NCBI GenBank assembly: GCA_017561985.1
Contig: JAFZAZ010000011.1
Span: 1-16,074, forward strand
DNA: 16,074 nt
Source: Lachnospiraceae bacterium
GTDB lineage: Bacteria; Bacillota_A; Clostridia; Lachnospirales; Lachnospiraceae
Direction: 5' to 3'
The notes under the pieces are model-generated. The model had not been told where the DNA came from. It saw nothing but the letters and a program-made list of their open reading frames with translations, and did not search any database. Of this stretch, positions 7,810 to 14,894 are shown piece by piece (positions within the stretch are counted from its first letter, which is position 1; every line of letters starts with the position of its first letter). The position numbers and the translations under genes are program-made.

Positions 7810-8671
7810 TGCCGTCACCTCCCTGCGCGTTCTTATACAGATTGCAGACTTCCTCGTGCGCTTTCCGCTCGTAGTCGAAATACATCCGACCGCGCGACAT
7901 CGCCTCGTCAAAGTCCACCTCATAGCCGTTGAAGTCCGGACCGTCGACGCACGCGAACTTCGTCACGCGCTCGCCGTCGCGGTGAAGGGTCAGACGGCAT
8001 CCGCCGCACATGCCCGTGCCGTCGATCATGATCGGGTTCATCGACACCGTCACCGGCACATCGTAAGGCTTTGCGGTGAGCGTCACAAACTTCATCATGA
8101 TGAGCGGTCCGATCGTGATGATCTGGTCAAATCTCTCGCCCGCGTCCAACATCTCCTTGAGCGGCACGGTCACGTTGCCGTGGCGCGCGTAGGAACCGTC
8201 GTCGGTCATGACGATCAGACGGTCGCTGCATGCGCGGAACTCATCCTCGAGGATCAACAGATCTTTGTTGCGGAACCCGATGATGCTCGTCACTTCCACG
8301 CCCAGACGATGGAACTCCTCCGCAACCGGCATCGCGATCGCGCAGCCTACGCCGCCGCCCACGATACAAACCTTGCGGATCCCCTCGGTCTCCGTCGCTT
8401 TTCCGAGCGGTCCGACGAAATCCCGGATTGACTCGCCCTCTTCCTTGTGGTTCAAAAGCTCCGTCGTCGCTCCCACCACCTGGAAAATAATCTTCACGGT
8501 TCCTTCCTCCGGCTTCGTGCCCGCGACCGTCAGCGGAATGCGCTCGCCGTCCTCGTTCACACGGAGGATGATAAACTGCCCCGGTTTCGCCTTGCGCGCT
8601 ACGAGAGGCGCCTCAATCTCCATCTGCGTAACCGTGGGATTCAGTGATTTCTTATGTACGATCCGATACAT
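7793..8671 (-). CDS. nfnA: NADH-dependent ferredoxin:NADP+ oxidoreductase, small subunit
   Basis: 292 aa from ATG 8671 (MYRIVHKKSL). The frame is open to 8758, but that extension crosses the predicted promoter and a hairpin, so I place the start at 8671, accepting a weak GGGG-type binding site. The order is a ferredoxin-reductase beta-barrel with an FAD contact RIPLTVAG, an NAD(H)-binding GGGVGCA at about residue 106, and a C-terminal cysteine motif 'DGTGMCGGC' (Cys near 222 and 225) plus 'FACVDGP' near 239 for a [2Fe-2S] cluster. The family uses an Asp as a fourth ligand in some Nfn enzymes; the DGTG Asp fits. NfnA carries the NAD site and passes electrons to the bifurcating flavin in NfnB. 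The product is also annotated as sulfide dehydrogenase or PyrK-like subunit; the nfnB neighbour favours Nfn. Confidence 0.92.
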   Translation of the reverse strand: MYRIVHKKSLNPTVTQMEIEAPLVARKAKPGQFIILRVNEDGERIPLTVAGTKPEEGTVKIIFQVVGATTELLNHKEEGESIRDFVGPLGKATETEGIRKVCIVGGGVGCAIAMPVAEEFHRLGVEVTSIIGFRNKDLLILEDEFRACSDRLIVMTDDGSYARHGNVTVPLKEMLDAGERFDQIITIGPLIMMKFVTLTAKPYDVPVTVSMNPIMIDGTGMCGGCRLTLHRDGERVTKFACVDGPDFNGYEVDFDEAMSRGRMYFDYERKAHEEVCNLYKNAQGGDGNGAQS

Positions 8672-8704
8672 ACCAATACCCCATTTTCCGTATTTAGCAA
8701 CAAC

Positions 8705-8731
8705 AAAAGGGCCCGCCCACGCGGACCCTTT
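8705..8731 (-). terminator. GC-rich hairpin in the nfnA leader (terminator or attenuator)
   Basis: In minus-strand RNA, AAAGGGUCCGC (8731-8721) pairs with GCGGGCCCUUU (8716-8706) around a GUGG loop: 11 bp with one U.G wobble, followed by UUGUUGUU. The wobble pair forms only in minus-strand RNA. It may terminate transcripts from the upstream lipoprotein gene, and it also falls inside the nfnA leader if the promoter at 8754-8762 is right. The U-tract is imperfect, so efficiency would be partial. Confidence 0.6.
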
Positions 8732-8753
8732 CCGATGTGTGCATCTGCGCTCT

Positions 8754-8762
8754 ATCATACCA
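8754..8762 (-). promoter_or_regulatory. Extended -10 promoter for nfnAB
   Basis: TGGTATGAT on the minus strand: a TG-N extended -10 with TATGAT (5 of 6). The matching -35 position reads TAGAAT, a poor match, so the call rests on the extended -10. The start site would be near 8747, giving a ~76-nt leader with the hairpin at 8705-8731. Confidence 0.5.
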
Positions 8763-8842
8763 CAGAACGAGGCTGAATTCTATACGGAAAATGCACTTTT
8801 TTCGTTTGTTTCTATTGTCTTCGGAAGCCGTATGATCCGGGG

Positions 8843-11125
8843 TTACTCACCGTCGGGGATCGCTATCCGGTTCTCGTAGATCGTCTGAGCATAGCCGTCT
8901 GTCTCGAGCGAGACGATCAATACCACGGTTCCGCTCGAGTAGCCGCTGCCGCGCTCGAGCCGCATGTGAAGCGTCGCTGTGTCGCCGAGCGCCACGTCCT
9001 GAAGCTCCATCTTGTCATCGCTCATCGCCGCAAGCCACTCCGACAGAGGTCTTCCGAGGATCTCCCACTCATTTTCCGGAGTTCCCGGAGTCTCCTTGAA
9101 GAGGATCGTGCCGTTGGCGTCCGCGATCGAAGCGCCCATCGAGCGGTAGTAATCGGTTGCATCGCCCCAGGTGCTGTACATATCGAGGATACGGCGTCCG
9201 CCGATCTGGAAGTACGAGGCAAATGTGTAAGAGTCCGCATCGTAAGCGTACTCGGAGCTTGCAGAATGTCCGCGAACGATCTCCGTGCGCGTCACAAACT
9301 CCTTCGTGCTGTTCAGCATTCCGATGCCGTCCTCGTCGAAAATGTGGCGGATCGTCGCATAATTGTACTCGCGGCCGGTGATCTCCTCCGTGGAGCTGTC
9401 GTAAGTGAAGAGTACGCCCTCCGTCAGAAGCTCGCCGGGCATCAGCAGGTAGTAAAGCACCTCGTAGTGGTAGAGCGTGCCGTCGCCGGACTGCTTCGGA
9501 ACCGCGCCGTACACTGCGTTCTCATACACAAGGATCGTCGCCGCGCTGCCGAAATCGTGGCGGCACAGAAGCTTCTCGGTCATCGCGATGCGTCCGCCGT
9601 CCGTGCCGGGTGATTTCCTGTACTCCTCGGCAAGTTTCGTTTCGTAATCCTCCGCGTGCTTCGTAAACATCGCGCGGTTGTCATTCAGGAATTGCTGCGA
9701 ATTGAATTCGCCGGCGTACTCGCGGTCCTCCTTGTAATAGCGCGCATACAGAACGCTCTCTCGGAAACCTTCCGGCGTGTCCGTGATCTCTCCGGAGTAC
9801 GAAGAGATGTCCAGAGAATTGCCGTCGTCCAGATAATACCGGACGAGAGTCGAAACGCTCGCCTCGTCGAGGTTCACACGAACGCCCGCGTACTCGAGAT
9901 ACATCCGGACCTTGACATTGTCCGGCGCAAGGCTTCCGTCCACCGACGAAACCATCACGGCGTCGTTTCCGATGTTGACTCTCTCGGAAAATATCTCGTT
10001 CTCGCCAACGCGTCTGTCAAATCCCGCAATCACCGTTGTTTTTTTGTTTCTACGGTCGTAGAATGACTCTGCTATGTCGGACAGACGATACGTCAGGATC
10101 TGCCAGTTGTTGGTATTTTTCTGATACAGCACATTGCCGCGCGCATCGGTGATCTTGCCGCCGAGCGAAACCGGCCAGTCGGTCTCAATCTCGTACGCAT
10201 CCATCTGCGTGATGATCATCGTGCCGTAGCCGTTTTTGTCGATTCCGGAGTAGAACGTCGAGTTGTCGTAGTAACGCGCGTTCGACTCGTCACCGTCGAT
10301 GTCGCGGAACGTGAGCGTCGTAAAACCGACGCTTGCCTGCGTGAGCGGATGAACCGTGCGGTTCTCGTCATAGCGTCTGTCCTCGTCGCCGAGCGACGAA
10401 GCGCCGTTGCTGTAGAACGGCTCCACGTGGATGTACTGCGTTCCCCACCACTGGTCCGGCGAATCCGTATTCGACGACTCGTACAAAATACCGTAACGGA
10501 CCGAAAGATCCGAACCGACAAGCCAGTAATCCACACGGTAGCTCGCACGCGGGTTGTCCGTCACGAAACCGTTGTAGTCGCCGACAACCACGTGCTCGTA
10601 AATATCGATCCGCCCGTTTCTTCCGAAGCTGATCGATTCCGTAAGAGTTTCCCGAAGCGCGACCTCCCCCTTGCCGGCGAGATACAACTTACGGACCTCC
10701 GCGATCGCCGATTCCGCCTTCTTTTCCCAGGCAGCAAGGTGCTCATCGCGGTAATCATACGAGGAAAACACGACTTCCTCGTCATCCTTGACCTCGCGAT
10801 ACCGAACCGTCATCGAAGTTACCTGACGCGGATCGAAAGGTCTTCCGACTTTATTCCATTCCTCGGTAGAAACATCTACGTTAAACTCGTACGATTTCTC
10901 CTCGGGCAAGGCAGGAGTCGGCGTACCGGACGGTTCCGCGGGCGTAACGGAGGGTGTCTCCGTAACCTGTGCCGCAGGAGTGGCTGTCGCGGTCGGCTGT
11001 AACGGCTCCCCCGAGACAATCGCGTCGGTAGGCGGATTCGCGCTGCCGTCGTTTTTGTCCGAAGCCCCGCATGCGGAAAGCAACAGAAGCAGTCCGAGCA
11101 ATGCAATTGTAAAACATCTCTTCAT
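8843..11125 (-). CDS. Lipoprotein of unknown function with internal duplication
   Basis: 760 aa from ATG 11125, where GGAGG (11136-11132) lies 6 nt upstream; the frame opens earlier, at 11185, but without a binding site. Residues 1-19 are a lipoprotein signal: KR, a hydrophobic run and lipobox LSAC with Cys19, so the mature protein should be anchored outside the membrane. Residues ~20-75 are a Pro/Thr/Ala-rich linker. The rest is acidic and Tyr-rich. It looks like two diverged copies of one ~350-residue unit: near 104 and 456 (Arg-Tyr strands), near 179 and 536 ('YEHVVVGDYNG' and 'YENAVYGAVP'), near 322 and 666 ('KITDARGNVLYQ' and 'SIADANGTILFK'), each followed by a 'W-x-I-L' segment. I recognise no enzyme motif or named family. 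It has its own upstream regulatory region and no terminator directly after the stop. Confidence 0.88.
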   Translation of the reverse strand: MKRCFTIALLGLLLLLSACGASDKNDGSANPPTDAIVSGEPLQPTATATPAAQVTETPSVTPAEPSGTPTPALPEEKSYEFNVDVSTEEWNKVGRPFDPRQVTSMTVRYREVKDDEEVVFSSYDYRDEHLAAWEKKAESAIAEVRKLYLAGKGEVALRETLTESISFGRNGRIDIYEHVVVGDYNGFVTDNPRASYRVDYWLVGSDLSVRYGILYESSNTDSPDQWWGTQYIHVEPFYSNGASSLGDEDRRYDENRTVHPLTQASVGFTTLTFRDIDGDESNARYYDNSTFYSGIDKNGYGTMIITQMDAYEIETDWPVSLGGKITDARGNVLYQKNTNNWQILTYRLSDIAESFYDRRNKKTTVIAGFDRRVGENEIFSERVNIGNDAVMVSSVDGSLAPDNVKVRMYLEYAGVRVNLDEASVSTLVRYYLDDGNSLDISSYSGEITDTPEGFRESVLYARYYKEDREYAGEFNSQQFLNDNRAMFTKHAEDYETKLAEEYRKSPGTDGGRIAMTEKLLCRHDFGSAATILVYENAVYGAVPKQSGDGTLYHYEVLYYLLMPGELLTEGVLFTYDSSTEEITGREYNYATIRHIFDEDGIGMLNSTKEFVTRTEIVRGHSASSEYAYDADSYTFASYFQIGGRRILDMYSTWGDATDYYRSMGASIADANGTILFKETPGTPENEWEILGRPLSEWLAAMSDDKMELQDVALGDTATLHMRLERGSGYSSGTVVLIVSLETDGYAQTIYENRIAIPDGE

Positions 11126-11144
11126 AAGTTTCCTCCGCATGTCC

Positions 11145-11162
11145 GCGCTCCCGTCCGAGCGC
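11145..11162 (-). other. Leader hairpin just upstream of the lipoprotein start
   Basis: GCGCTC-GGACGG-GAGCGC on the minus strand, a perfect 6-bp GC-rich stem ending 8 nt upstream of the ribosome binding site. It could modulate translation, but no anti-Shine-Dalgarno pairing is evident. Confidence 0.4.
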
Positions 11163-11185
11163 CAAAAAATCTCCCCCACGTACAC

Positions 11186-11213
11186 AGAATAACACAGAAA
11201 TGTTACATTGCAA
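11186..11213 (-). promoter_or_regulatory. Second, proximal promoter candidate for the lipoprotein gene
   Basis: Minus strand TTGCAA (11213-11208), 16-nt spacer, TATTCT (11191-11186); each hexamer matches consensus at 4 of 6. It would start transcription near 11179, only ~55 nt before the start codon. One copy of the twin repeat lies inside its spacer. Confidence 0.4.
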
Positions 11214-11231
11214 TTGCGGAGATGTTACATT
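11200..11231 (-). promoter_or_regulatory. Twin direct repeat, operator-like
   Basis: Two identical 10-bp copies of atgttacatt on the plus strand (11200-11209 and 11222-11231) are spaced exactly 22 bp, about two helical turns. Each core ATGTTACAT is a near-perfect palindrome around one base. The perfect palindrome gcaattgc (11210-11217) lies between them. The arrangement overlaps the proximal promoter, as expected for a pair of dimeric regulator sites. The regulator is not identifiable here. Confidence 0.5.
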
Positions 11232-11266
11232 TTGCTTACGTTTTTCGAAAAATACAATAAAGACGC

Positions 11267-11301
11267 AACAAAGCGCCAAATCAACGATTCGGCGCCTTGT
11301 T
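11267..11301 (-). terminator. Long 16-bp hairpin in the patatin-lipoprotein intergenic region
   Basis: In minus-strand RNA, positions 11301-11286 pair with 11282-11267 around a 3-nt loop: 14 Watson-Crick and 2 G.U pairs. The two wobble pairs are mismatches on the plus strand, so the structure belongs to minus-strand RNA. The 3' arm ends UUUGUU and is followed by GCGUCUUUAUUG, giving only a moderate terminator signature. It may end a short RNA, end patatin readthrough, or act as a leader element. Confidence 0.55.
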
Positions 11302-11371
11302 ATTTCGGTACTAATTTTGTAGAAGGAGCAATTTACGTACAAGACCTCGAAAGCGTTTCCGCCTTCGGTAT
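11267..11371 (-). ncRNA. Candidate small RNA or structured 5' leader (~105 nt)
   Basis: A strong promoter at 11378-11406 predicts a transcript starting near 11371. The first hairpin (11367-11348) is an 8-bp stem with one G.U and a GAAA tetraloop. A weak GUAC/AAUU stem may follow (about 11334-11308), then the 16-bp hairpin at 11301-11267. I recognise no known riboswitch consensus and no convincing short ORF with a binding site. Either an independent ~105-nt RNA or the 5' part of a ~245-nt lipoprotein leader is possible. Confidence 0.35.
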
Positions 11372-11377
11372 ATCGGT

Positions 11378-11406
11378 ATTGTATAATTCTCCCTCATGAA
11401 AGTCAA
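11378..11406 (-). promoter_or_regulatory. Strong predicted sigma-A promoter
   Basis: Minus strand TTGACT (11406-11401), exactly 17 nt, TACAAT (11383-11378); 5 of 6 matches in each box. This is the best promoter in the window. It lies ~70 nt after the patatin stop and ~245 nt before the lipoprotein start. Confidence 0.75.
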
Positions 11407-11475
11407 GGACGGAGCGAGAATATTTTGACAATTCATGCTGGTGACAAAAAAACTGTCGCATCCGTCGAATTTTAT

Positions 11476-12351
11476 TCACTTCTCCGCGGTGTTTGCTCTT
11501 GATTTTGCAAGAAACTCGCGTACCTGGTCCAATGTTCGCATTCCAACCTCGCGTCCATGGTTATAGACACGCATCAGCTCGGACTCCTCGCGCTCGAGGT
11601 TTTTGATCGCCAGAGGCGCATCCGGCCGGATGACAAAAGCCGTCCCCTCGGCCTCGCGCTTCGCCACGTACGCGGTCTCCCGGTTGTACATGACGTGGCG
11701 GTTCTCCATCGCCTCGATCGCCTTCGGATACTTGCGGAGCGCGACCTTCACAAGCGGAAGCATCGAATTTTTCTCCTTGACGTACCCCTCTGGCTGCGTG
11801 AGGATCACGACGTTTCGCTCAAACCCGCGCCCCTCCATAAAATGCAACGGAATGGAGTCCGCGATGCCGCCGTCCAGAAGCTTGTATTGCCCGATGCGGA
11901 CGATCCGCGACACGATCGGAAGCGAGGCCGAAGCCCGAATCCACTGCATGTCGCTCTCACCGCCGTCGTGCAGGAGCTTGTAGCGCGCACGCCCGGTCTC
12001 CAGATCCGTCACTGCCGCATAAAACTCCATCGGATTTGCGGAAAATGCCTCCGTGTCGAACACGTCCAGCTCTCGCGGAAGCGTGTCGTAGCAGAATTTG
12101 GCGCCAAAAAGGTCGCCGCTCACCAGCAGGGACCGAAAGCTCTTGTAGCGCCAGTCCTTTGCGTATTTTACGTTGTAGCGGATGCCGCGACCTGCCTGAC
12201 GCGATTTGAAATTGCATCCGAAGGCCGCTCCCGCGGACACGCCGACGGCACCGTCGAAATCGATACCTCCCTGCTCAAGCCACACGTCGAGCACACCCAT
12301 CGAGAACAGACCGCGCATGCCGCCGCCCTCGAGAACAAGTCCGGTTTTCAT
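11476..12351 (-). CDS. Patatin-like phospholipase (RssA/YjjU-type)
   Basis: 291 aa, start ATG 12351 with AGGGAG about 10 nt upstream. The patatin fold is clear. Oxyanion-hole motif GGGMRGL is at residues 9-15, the nucleophile elbow GVSAG has Ser39, the conserved 'RASASLPIV' segment is near 139-147, and catalytic-dyad Asp160 sits in DGGI. Length and motif spacing fit bacterial patatin-like serine hydrolases, which cleave acyl chains from phospholipids or related esters through a Ser-Asp dyad. No signal peptide is seen, so it is cytosolic or peripheral to the inner face of the membrane. Physiological substrate unknown. It follows pheT by 85 nt that contain a hairpin but no obvious promoter, so it may be a distal gene of the pheST transcript. 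Confidence 0.92.
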   Translation of the reverse strand: MKTGLVLEGGGMRGLFSMGVLDVWLEQGGIDFDGAVGVSAGAAFGCNFKSRQAGRGIRYNVKYAKDWRYKSFRSLLVSGDLFGAKFCYDTLPRELDVFDTEAFSANPMEFYAAVTDLETGRARYKLLHDGGESDMQWIRASASLPIVSRIVRIGQYKLLDGGIADSIPLHFMEGRGFERNVVILTQPEGYVKEKNSMLPLVKVALRKYPKAIEAMENRHVMYNRETAYVAKREAEGTAFVIRPDAPLAIKNLEREESELMRVYNHGREVGMRTLDQVREFLAKSRANTAEK

Positions 12352-12379
12352 TCTCTCATTTCTCCCTTATTTTGCAATT

Positions 12380-12423
12380 ACAGCCAAGCGGTTCCGATCG
12401 CCCAGACCGTCTCGCTTGGCTGT
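12380..12423 (-). other. Intercistronic hairpin between pheT and the patatin gene
   Basis: A perfect 11-bp inverted repeat (acagccaagcg at 12380-12390 against cgcttggctgt at 12413-12423) encloses a second stem, 12395-12399 with 12405-12409. The inner stem is complete only in minus-strand RNA because one pair is G.U. On the minus strand no T-tract follows; on the plus strand TTTT follows, but no plus-strand gene ends here. Possible roles are partial terminator, processing site or mRNA stabiliser. Confidence 0.55.
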
Positions 12424-12436
12424 TTTGTCTCCGGAA

Positions 12437-14872
12437 TTACTGCGTGCGAAGCTCGGCTCCGAGTCTCTTGGAAAGCTGCTTCATAACGCTGCCCGCAGCA
12501 TTTTCAATCTCCTCACTCGTGAGCGTCTTCTCGTTCGAGCCGATGGTCAGACGGATCGTCACGGACTTCCTGCCCGCAGGAATCTGCTTTCCGCGGTACT
12601 CGTCAACGAAGTCGACCTTCTTCACCGGGCCGCTCTCCTTGACAGCGATCACGCTGCTGATCTCCTCCCAGGTCGTCGCCGAGTCGAACAGCATCGAAAC
12701 GTCGTAGTCGGTCGAAGGATACTCGGCAAGGTGCGTAAATTTGTTCGTGCGGGAGATCAACGGAACGAGGAGCGTCGTGTCGATCTCGAACACAAGCACC
12801 GAGAGGTTCTTGATGCCGCAGTCCATCGTAACTTTCTTTGCCACAAGACCGATGTCACCGATTTTAACATCGCCGCGGTAAATGTTCTGCCATACCACAT
12901 TGTCCGCCCAAACCGGCTTCGTCTCCTTGCGGAACGAGAAGCTCTCCATGTGCGTGTAGCGCGGCATGAACTCGAGCGCACCCTTGACCTCGCGGAAGAG
13001 CTCGTTCACACTCTTCGTTGCGCTTGCGACCGCTGCCGCGATGTTGCGGCGTTGCTTCGGAAGGCTCTCCGTCGCGTCGTAAGGCGAAGTGTATTCGGCG
13101 TCTGCAAATACCTGAGCCTCCTCAAAGATGGAGAACTCCGTAAAATAGCGCTCATTTTTCACAACAGCCTCGCAGAGGTTCGGAAGCAGGGACGAGCGAA
13201 GGTAGCTCAGATCCGGAGCCGGCGGCGTCGAGAGACGCAGGCAGCCGTCCGTGTTCTGCAGCACCGCGTTGACGAACACATCGTTCATCCACGGGTACGT
13301 GTAGATCTCCTGCATACCGCAGCGAAGCGCAAGGTATTCCTTGATATTGCGAACGAGGTCGATCGACTTCTGGTTGATCGCACCCGTGAAGCTCGTCTCG
13401 AACGGCGTGGCCTCAAAATGGTCGTAGCCGTACATTCTCGCAACTTCCTCCATCACGTCGTCCTTGATGGAGATGTCGCCCGTGGAACGCCACGTAGGCG
13501 CGATCACGTGCATGTTGTCGCCGTCGATGGCAACGTCGAAGCCGAGGATCTCAAGCTTTGCACGGATGTCATCGTTGGTCAGGTGCTTGCCGAGGCGGCG
13601 TGCGAGCCAGTCGAGGTTGACATCGATCTCCGCGCGCTCGAGTTTTTTCTCGTAGCGGTCGCAGTAGCCGGTCACCTGAAGCTCGGGATAGAACTCGCGG
13701 AAGTACTGAAGCGACAGCGCCAAAGCCTGGTCGCAGCGCTCGGGGTCAACCGCCTTCTCGTAGCGGGACGAAGCCTCGGTACGGTTGTCATAGCGAAGCG
13801 CGGTCCGACGGATACCGGTCGACTCGAAGTTGGCAACCTCGAGGATGACGCGCGTCGTCTTCGGAAGGATGGAATCCTTCGCACCGCCCATGACGCCTGC
13901 GAGAGCTACCGGGCCCTCTGCGTCGGTGATCACAAGGTCGTCGCTGCAGAGCGCAAGCTCTTTGCCGTTGAGGAGCAGAAGGTTCTCGCCCTCCTCCGCG
14001 CGGCGAACCACGATGTGTTCTTTGATATTGTCCGCGTCAAATGCATGCGTCGGATTTCCGGTCGCAAGCATGACGTAGTTGGTGATGTCAACGAGCGCGT
14101 TGATCGGGCGCATGCCTACGCGCCAGATACGGCTCTGCATCGAGAACGGGGACGGCTTGACCGAAACACCGTTCATCTCCACGCCGATGTAGCGCGGGCA
14201 ACGGTCGATGTCCTTGATCTCCACTTTGAAATCGGACGGAGCATCGATTTTCGCAGGCTCGATCTTCTTCATCGGAAGCTTGTAAAGAGCTGCGATCTCG
14301 CGCGCGATACCGTAGTGACCCCAGAGGTCGGGACGGTTCGTCATCGACTTATTGTCAATCTCAAGCAGAACGTCGTTCAGGTCGAGAGCGTCCGCGATCG
14401 GGGTTCCCGCCGCAACGTCCCATGCGGAGAGGTCGAGGATCTCAGCCTCCTCGTGCGACGGAAGAAGGTCTCCGAGACCGATCTCTTCGGAAGCGCAGAT
14501 CATACCGTAGGATTCCACGCCGCGAAGCTTCGACTTCTTGATCTCAACCGGTTCGCCCTCGCCGTGCCAGCGAACGATCGCGCCGGGAACGGCAACCGCA
14601 ACCTTCATGCCTACTGCAAGATTGATGCCGCCGCACACGATCTCCTTGGTCTCCTCGCCGAGGTTGACCGTGCAGACGCGAAGCTTGTCCGCGTTCGGAT
14701 GAGGATTGACAGCCTCGATCACACCGACAACCATGTTGTCAAAACGGCGTGCGAGATATTCCACATCCTCCACCTCCACAGTGTCCATCGTCAGGTCGTA
14801 AGCCAGCTGCTTCAGGTCCGCGTCCTCGGGAAGCTCTACATAGTCTTTAATCCAGGACAATGATAATTTCAT
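12437..14872 (-). CDS. pheT: Phenylalanine--tRNA ligase, beta subunit
   Basis: 811 aa, a normal bacterial length. GGGAGG lies about 9 nt before ATG 14872. Domain order is complete: N-terminal 'LSLSWIKDYV', tRNA-binding OB fold starting near 47 ('VVGVIEAVNPHPNADKL'), a 'NKSMTNRPDLWGHYGIARE' segment near 173-192, and a B3/4 editing domain with 'DITNYVMLATGNPTHAFD'. B5 and the catalytic-like core follow, with a C-terminal FDX-ACB anticodon-binding domain (about 717-811, 'FVDEYRGKQI'). The editing-domain His in 'PTHAFD' and Glu in 'ILEVANF' appear retained, so proofreading of Tyr-tRNA(Phe) is plausible. With PheS it forms the cytosolic alpha2beta2 enzyme. The NKSMTNRPDLWGHYG segment differs from the 'SNRPDCLS' form of the common Bacillus and E. 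coli type, suggesting a divergent PheT lineage. Confidence 0.96.
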   Translation of the reverse strand: MKLSLSWIKDYVELPEDADLKQLAYDLTMDTVEVEDVEYLARRFDNMVVGVIEAVNPHPNADKLRVCTVNLGEETKEIVCGGINLAVGMKVAVAVPGAIVRWHGEGEPVEIKKSKLRGVESYGMICASEEIGLGDLLPSHEEAEILDLSAWDVAAGTPIADALDLNDVLLEIDNKSMTNRPDLWGHYGIAREIAALYKLPMKKIEPAKIDAPSDFKVEIKDIDRCPRYIGVEMNGVSVKPSPFSMQSRIWRVGMRPINALVDITNYVMLATGNPTHAFDADNIKEHIVVRRAEEGENLLLLNGKELALCSDDLVITDAEGPVALAGVMGGAKDSILPKTTRVILEVANFESTGIRRTALRYDNRTEASSRYEKAVDPERCDQALALSLQYFREFYPELQVTGYCDRYEKKLERAEIDVNLDWLARRLGKHLTNDDIRAKLEILGFDVAIDGDNMHVIAPTWRSTGDISIKDDVMEEVARMYGYDHFEATPFETSFTGAINQKSIDLVRNIKEYLALRCGMQEIYTYPWMNDVFVNAVLQNTDGCLRLSTPPAPDLSYLRSSLLPNLCEAVVKNERYFTEFSIFEEAQVFADAEYTSPYDATESLPKQRRNIAAAVASATKSVNELFREVKGALEFMPRYTHMESFSFRKETKPVWADNVVWQNIYRGDVKIGDIGLVAKKVTMDCGIKNLSVLVFEIDTTLLVPLISRTNKFTHLAEYPSTDYDVSMLFDSATTWEEISSVIAVKESGPVKKVDFVDEYRGKQIPAGRKSVTIRLTIGSNEKTLTSEEIENAAGSVMKQLSKRLGAELRTQ

Positions 14873-14894
14873 GTTGTGTTACCTCCCTATCTTC

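Larger units (their letters stand above)
11126..11475. other. 350-bp intergenic region without a gene
   Basis: No coding frame here is convincing. From the patatin end it holds a T7 run without a stable stem (near 11447-11453), the strong promoter, two stable minus-strand hairpins, a tttttcgaaaaa palindrome (11241-11252), the twin repeat with the proximal promoter, and a last hairpin before the lipoprotein binding site. The individual elements are listed separately. Confidence 0.7.

Noticed and set aside
7810..7923. N-terminal extension of nfnB to the first ATG at 7923
   Set aside because: The extra residues are Arg-rich, lie within nfnA coding sequence and lack a binding site; ATG 7809 has GGAGG and gives the family length.
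5872..7932. Plus-strand 686-codon frame opposite nfnB and the hydrolase
   Set aside because: Same antisense codon-bias artefact; it spans two genes and an intergenic gap and shows no recognisable motif.
8672..8758. N-terminal extension of nfnA to ATG 8758
   Set aside because: It would translate through the predicted -10 box region and an 11-bp hairpin; the family N-terminus matches MYRIVHKK at 8671.
11126..11185. Earlier lipoprotein start at 11185 or 11140
   Set aside because: Neither puts a binding site before the ATG, and both would place extra residues before the KR-hydrophobic-LSAC lipoprotein signal.
11208..11399. 63-codon plus-strand frame in the intergenic region
   Set aside because: No ribosome binding site, no recognisable protein, and it overlaps the promoter and hairpin elements read on the other strand.
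11440..11475. Intrinsic terminator directly after the patatin gene
   Set aside because: A T7 run is present (near 11447-11453 on the minus strand) but the preceding sequence forms only a 3-4 bp stem.
12206..14863. Plus-strand 885-codon open frame opposite pheT and the patatin start
   Set aside because: It lies antisense to a clearly real pheT. It stays open because TTA, CTA and TCA codons are rare in the high-GC3 sense gene. Its translation is Arg/His/Val-rich with no domain.
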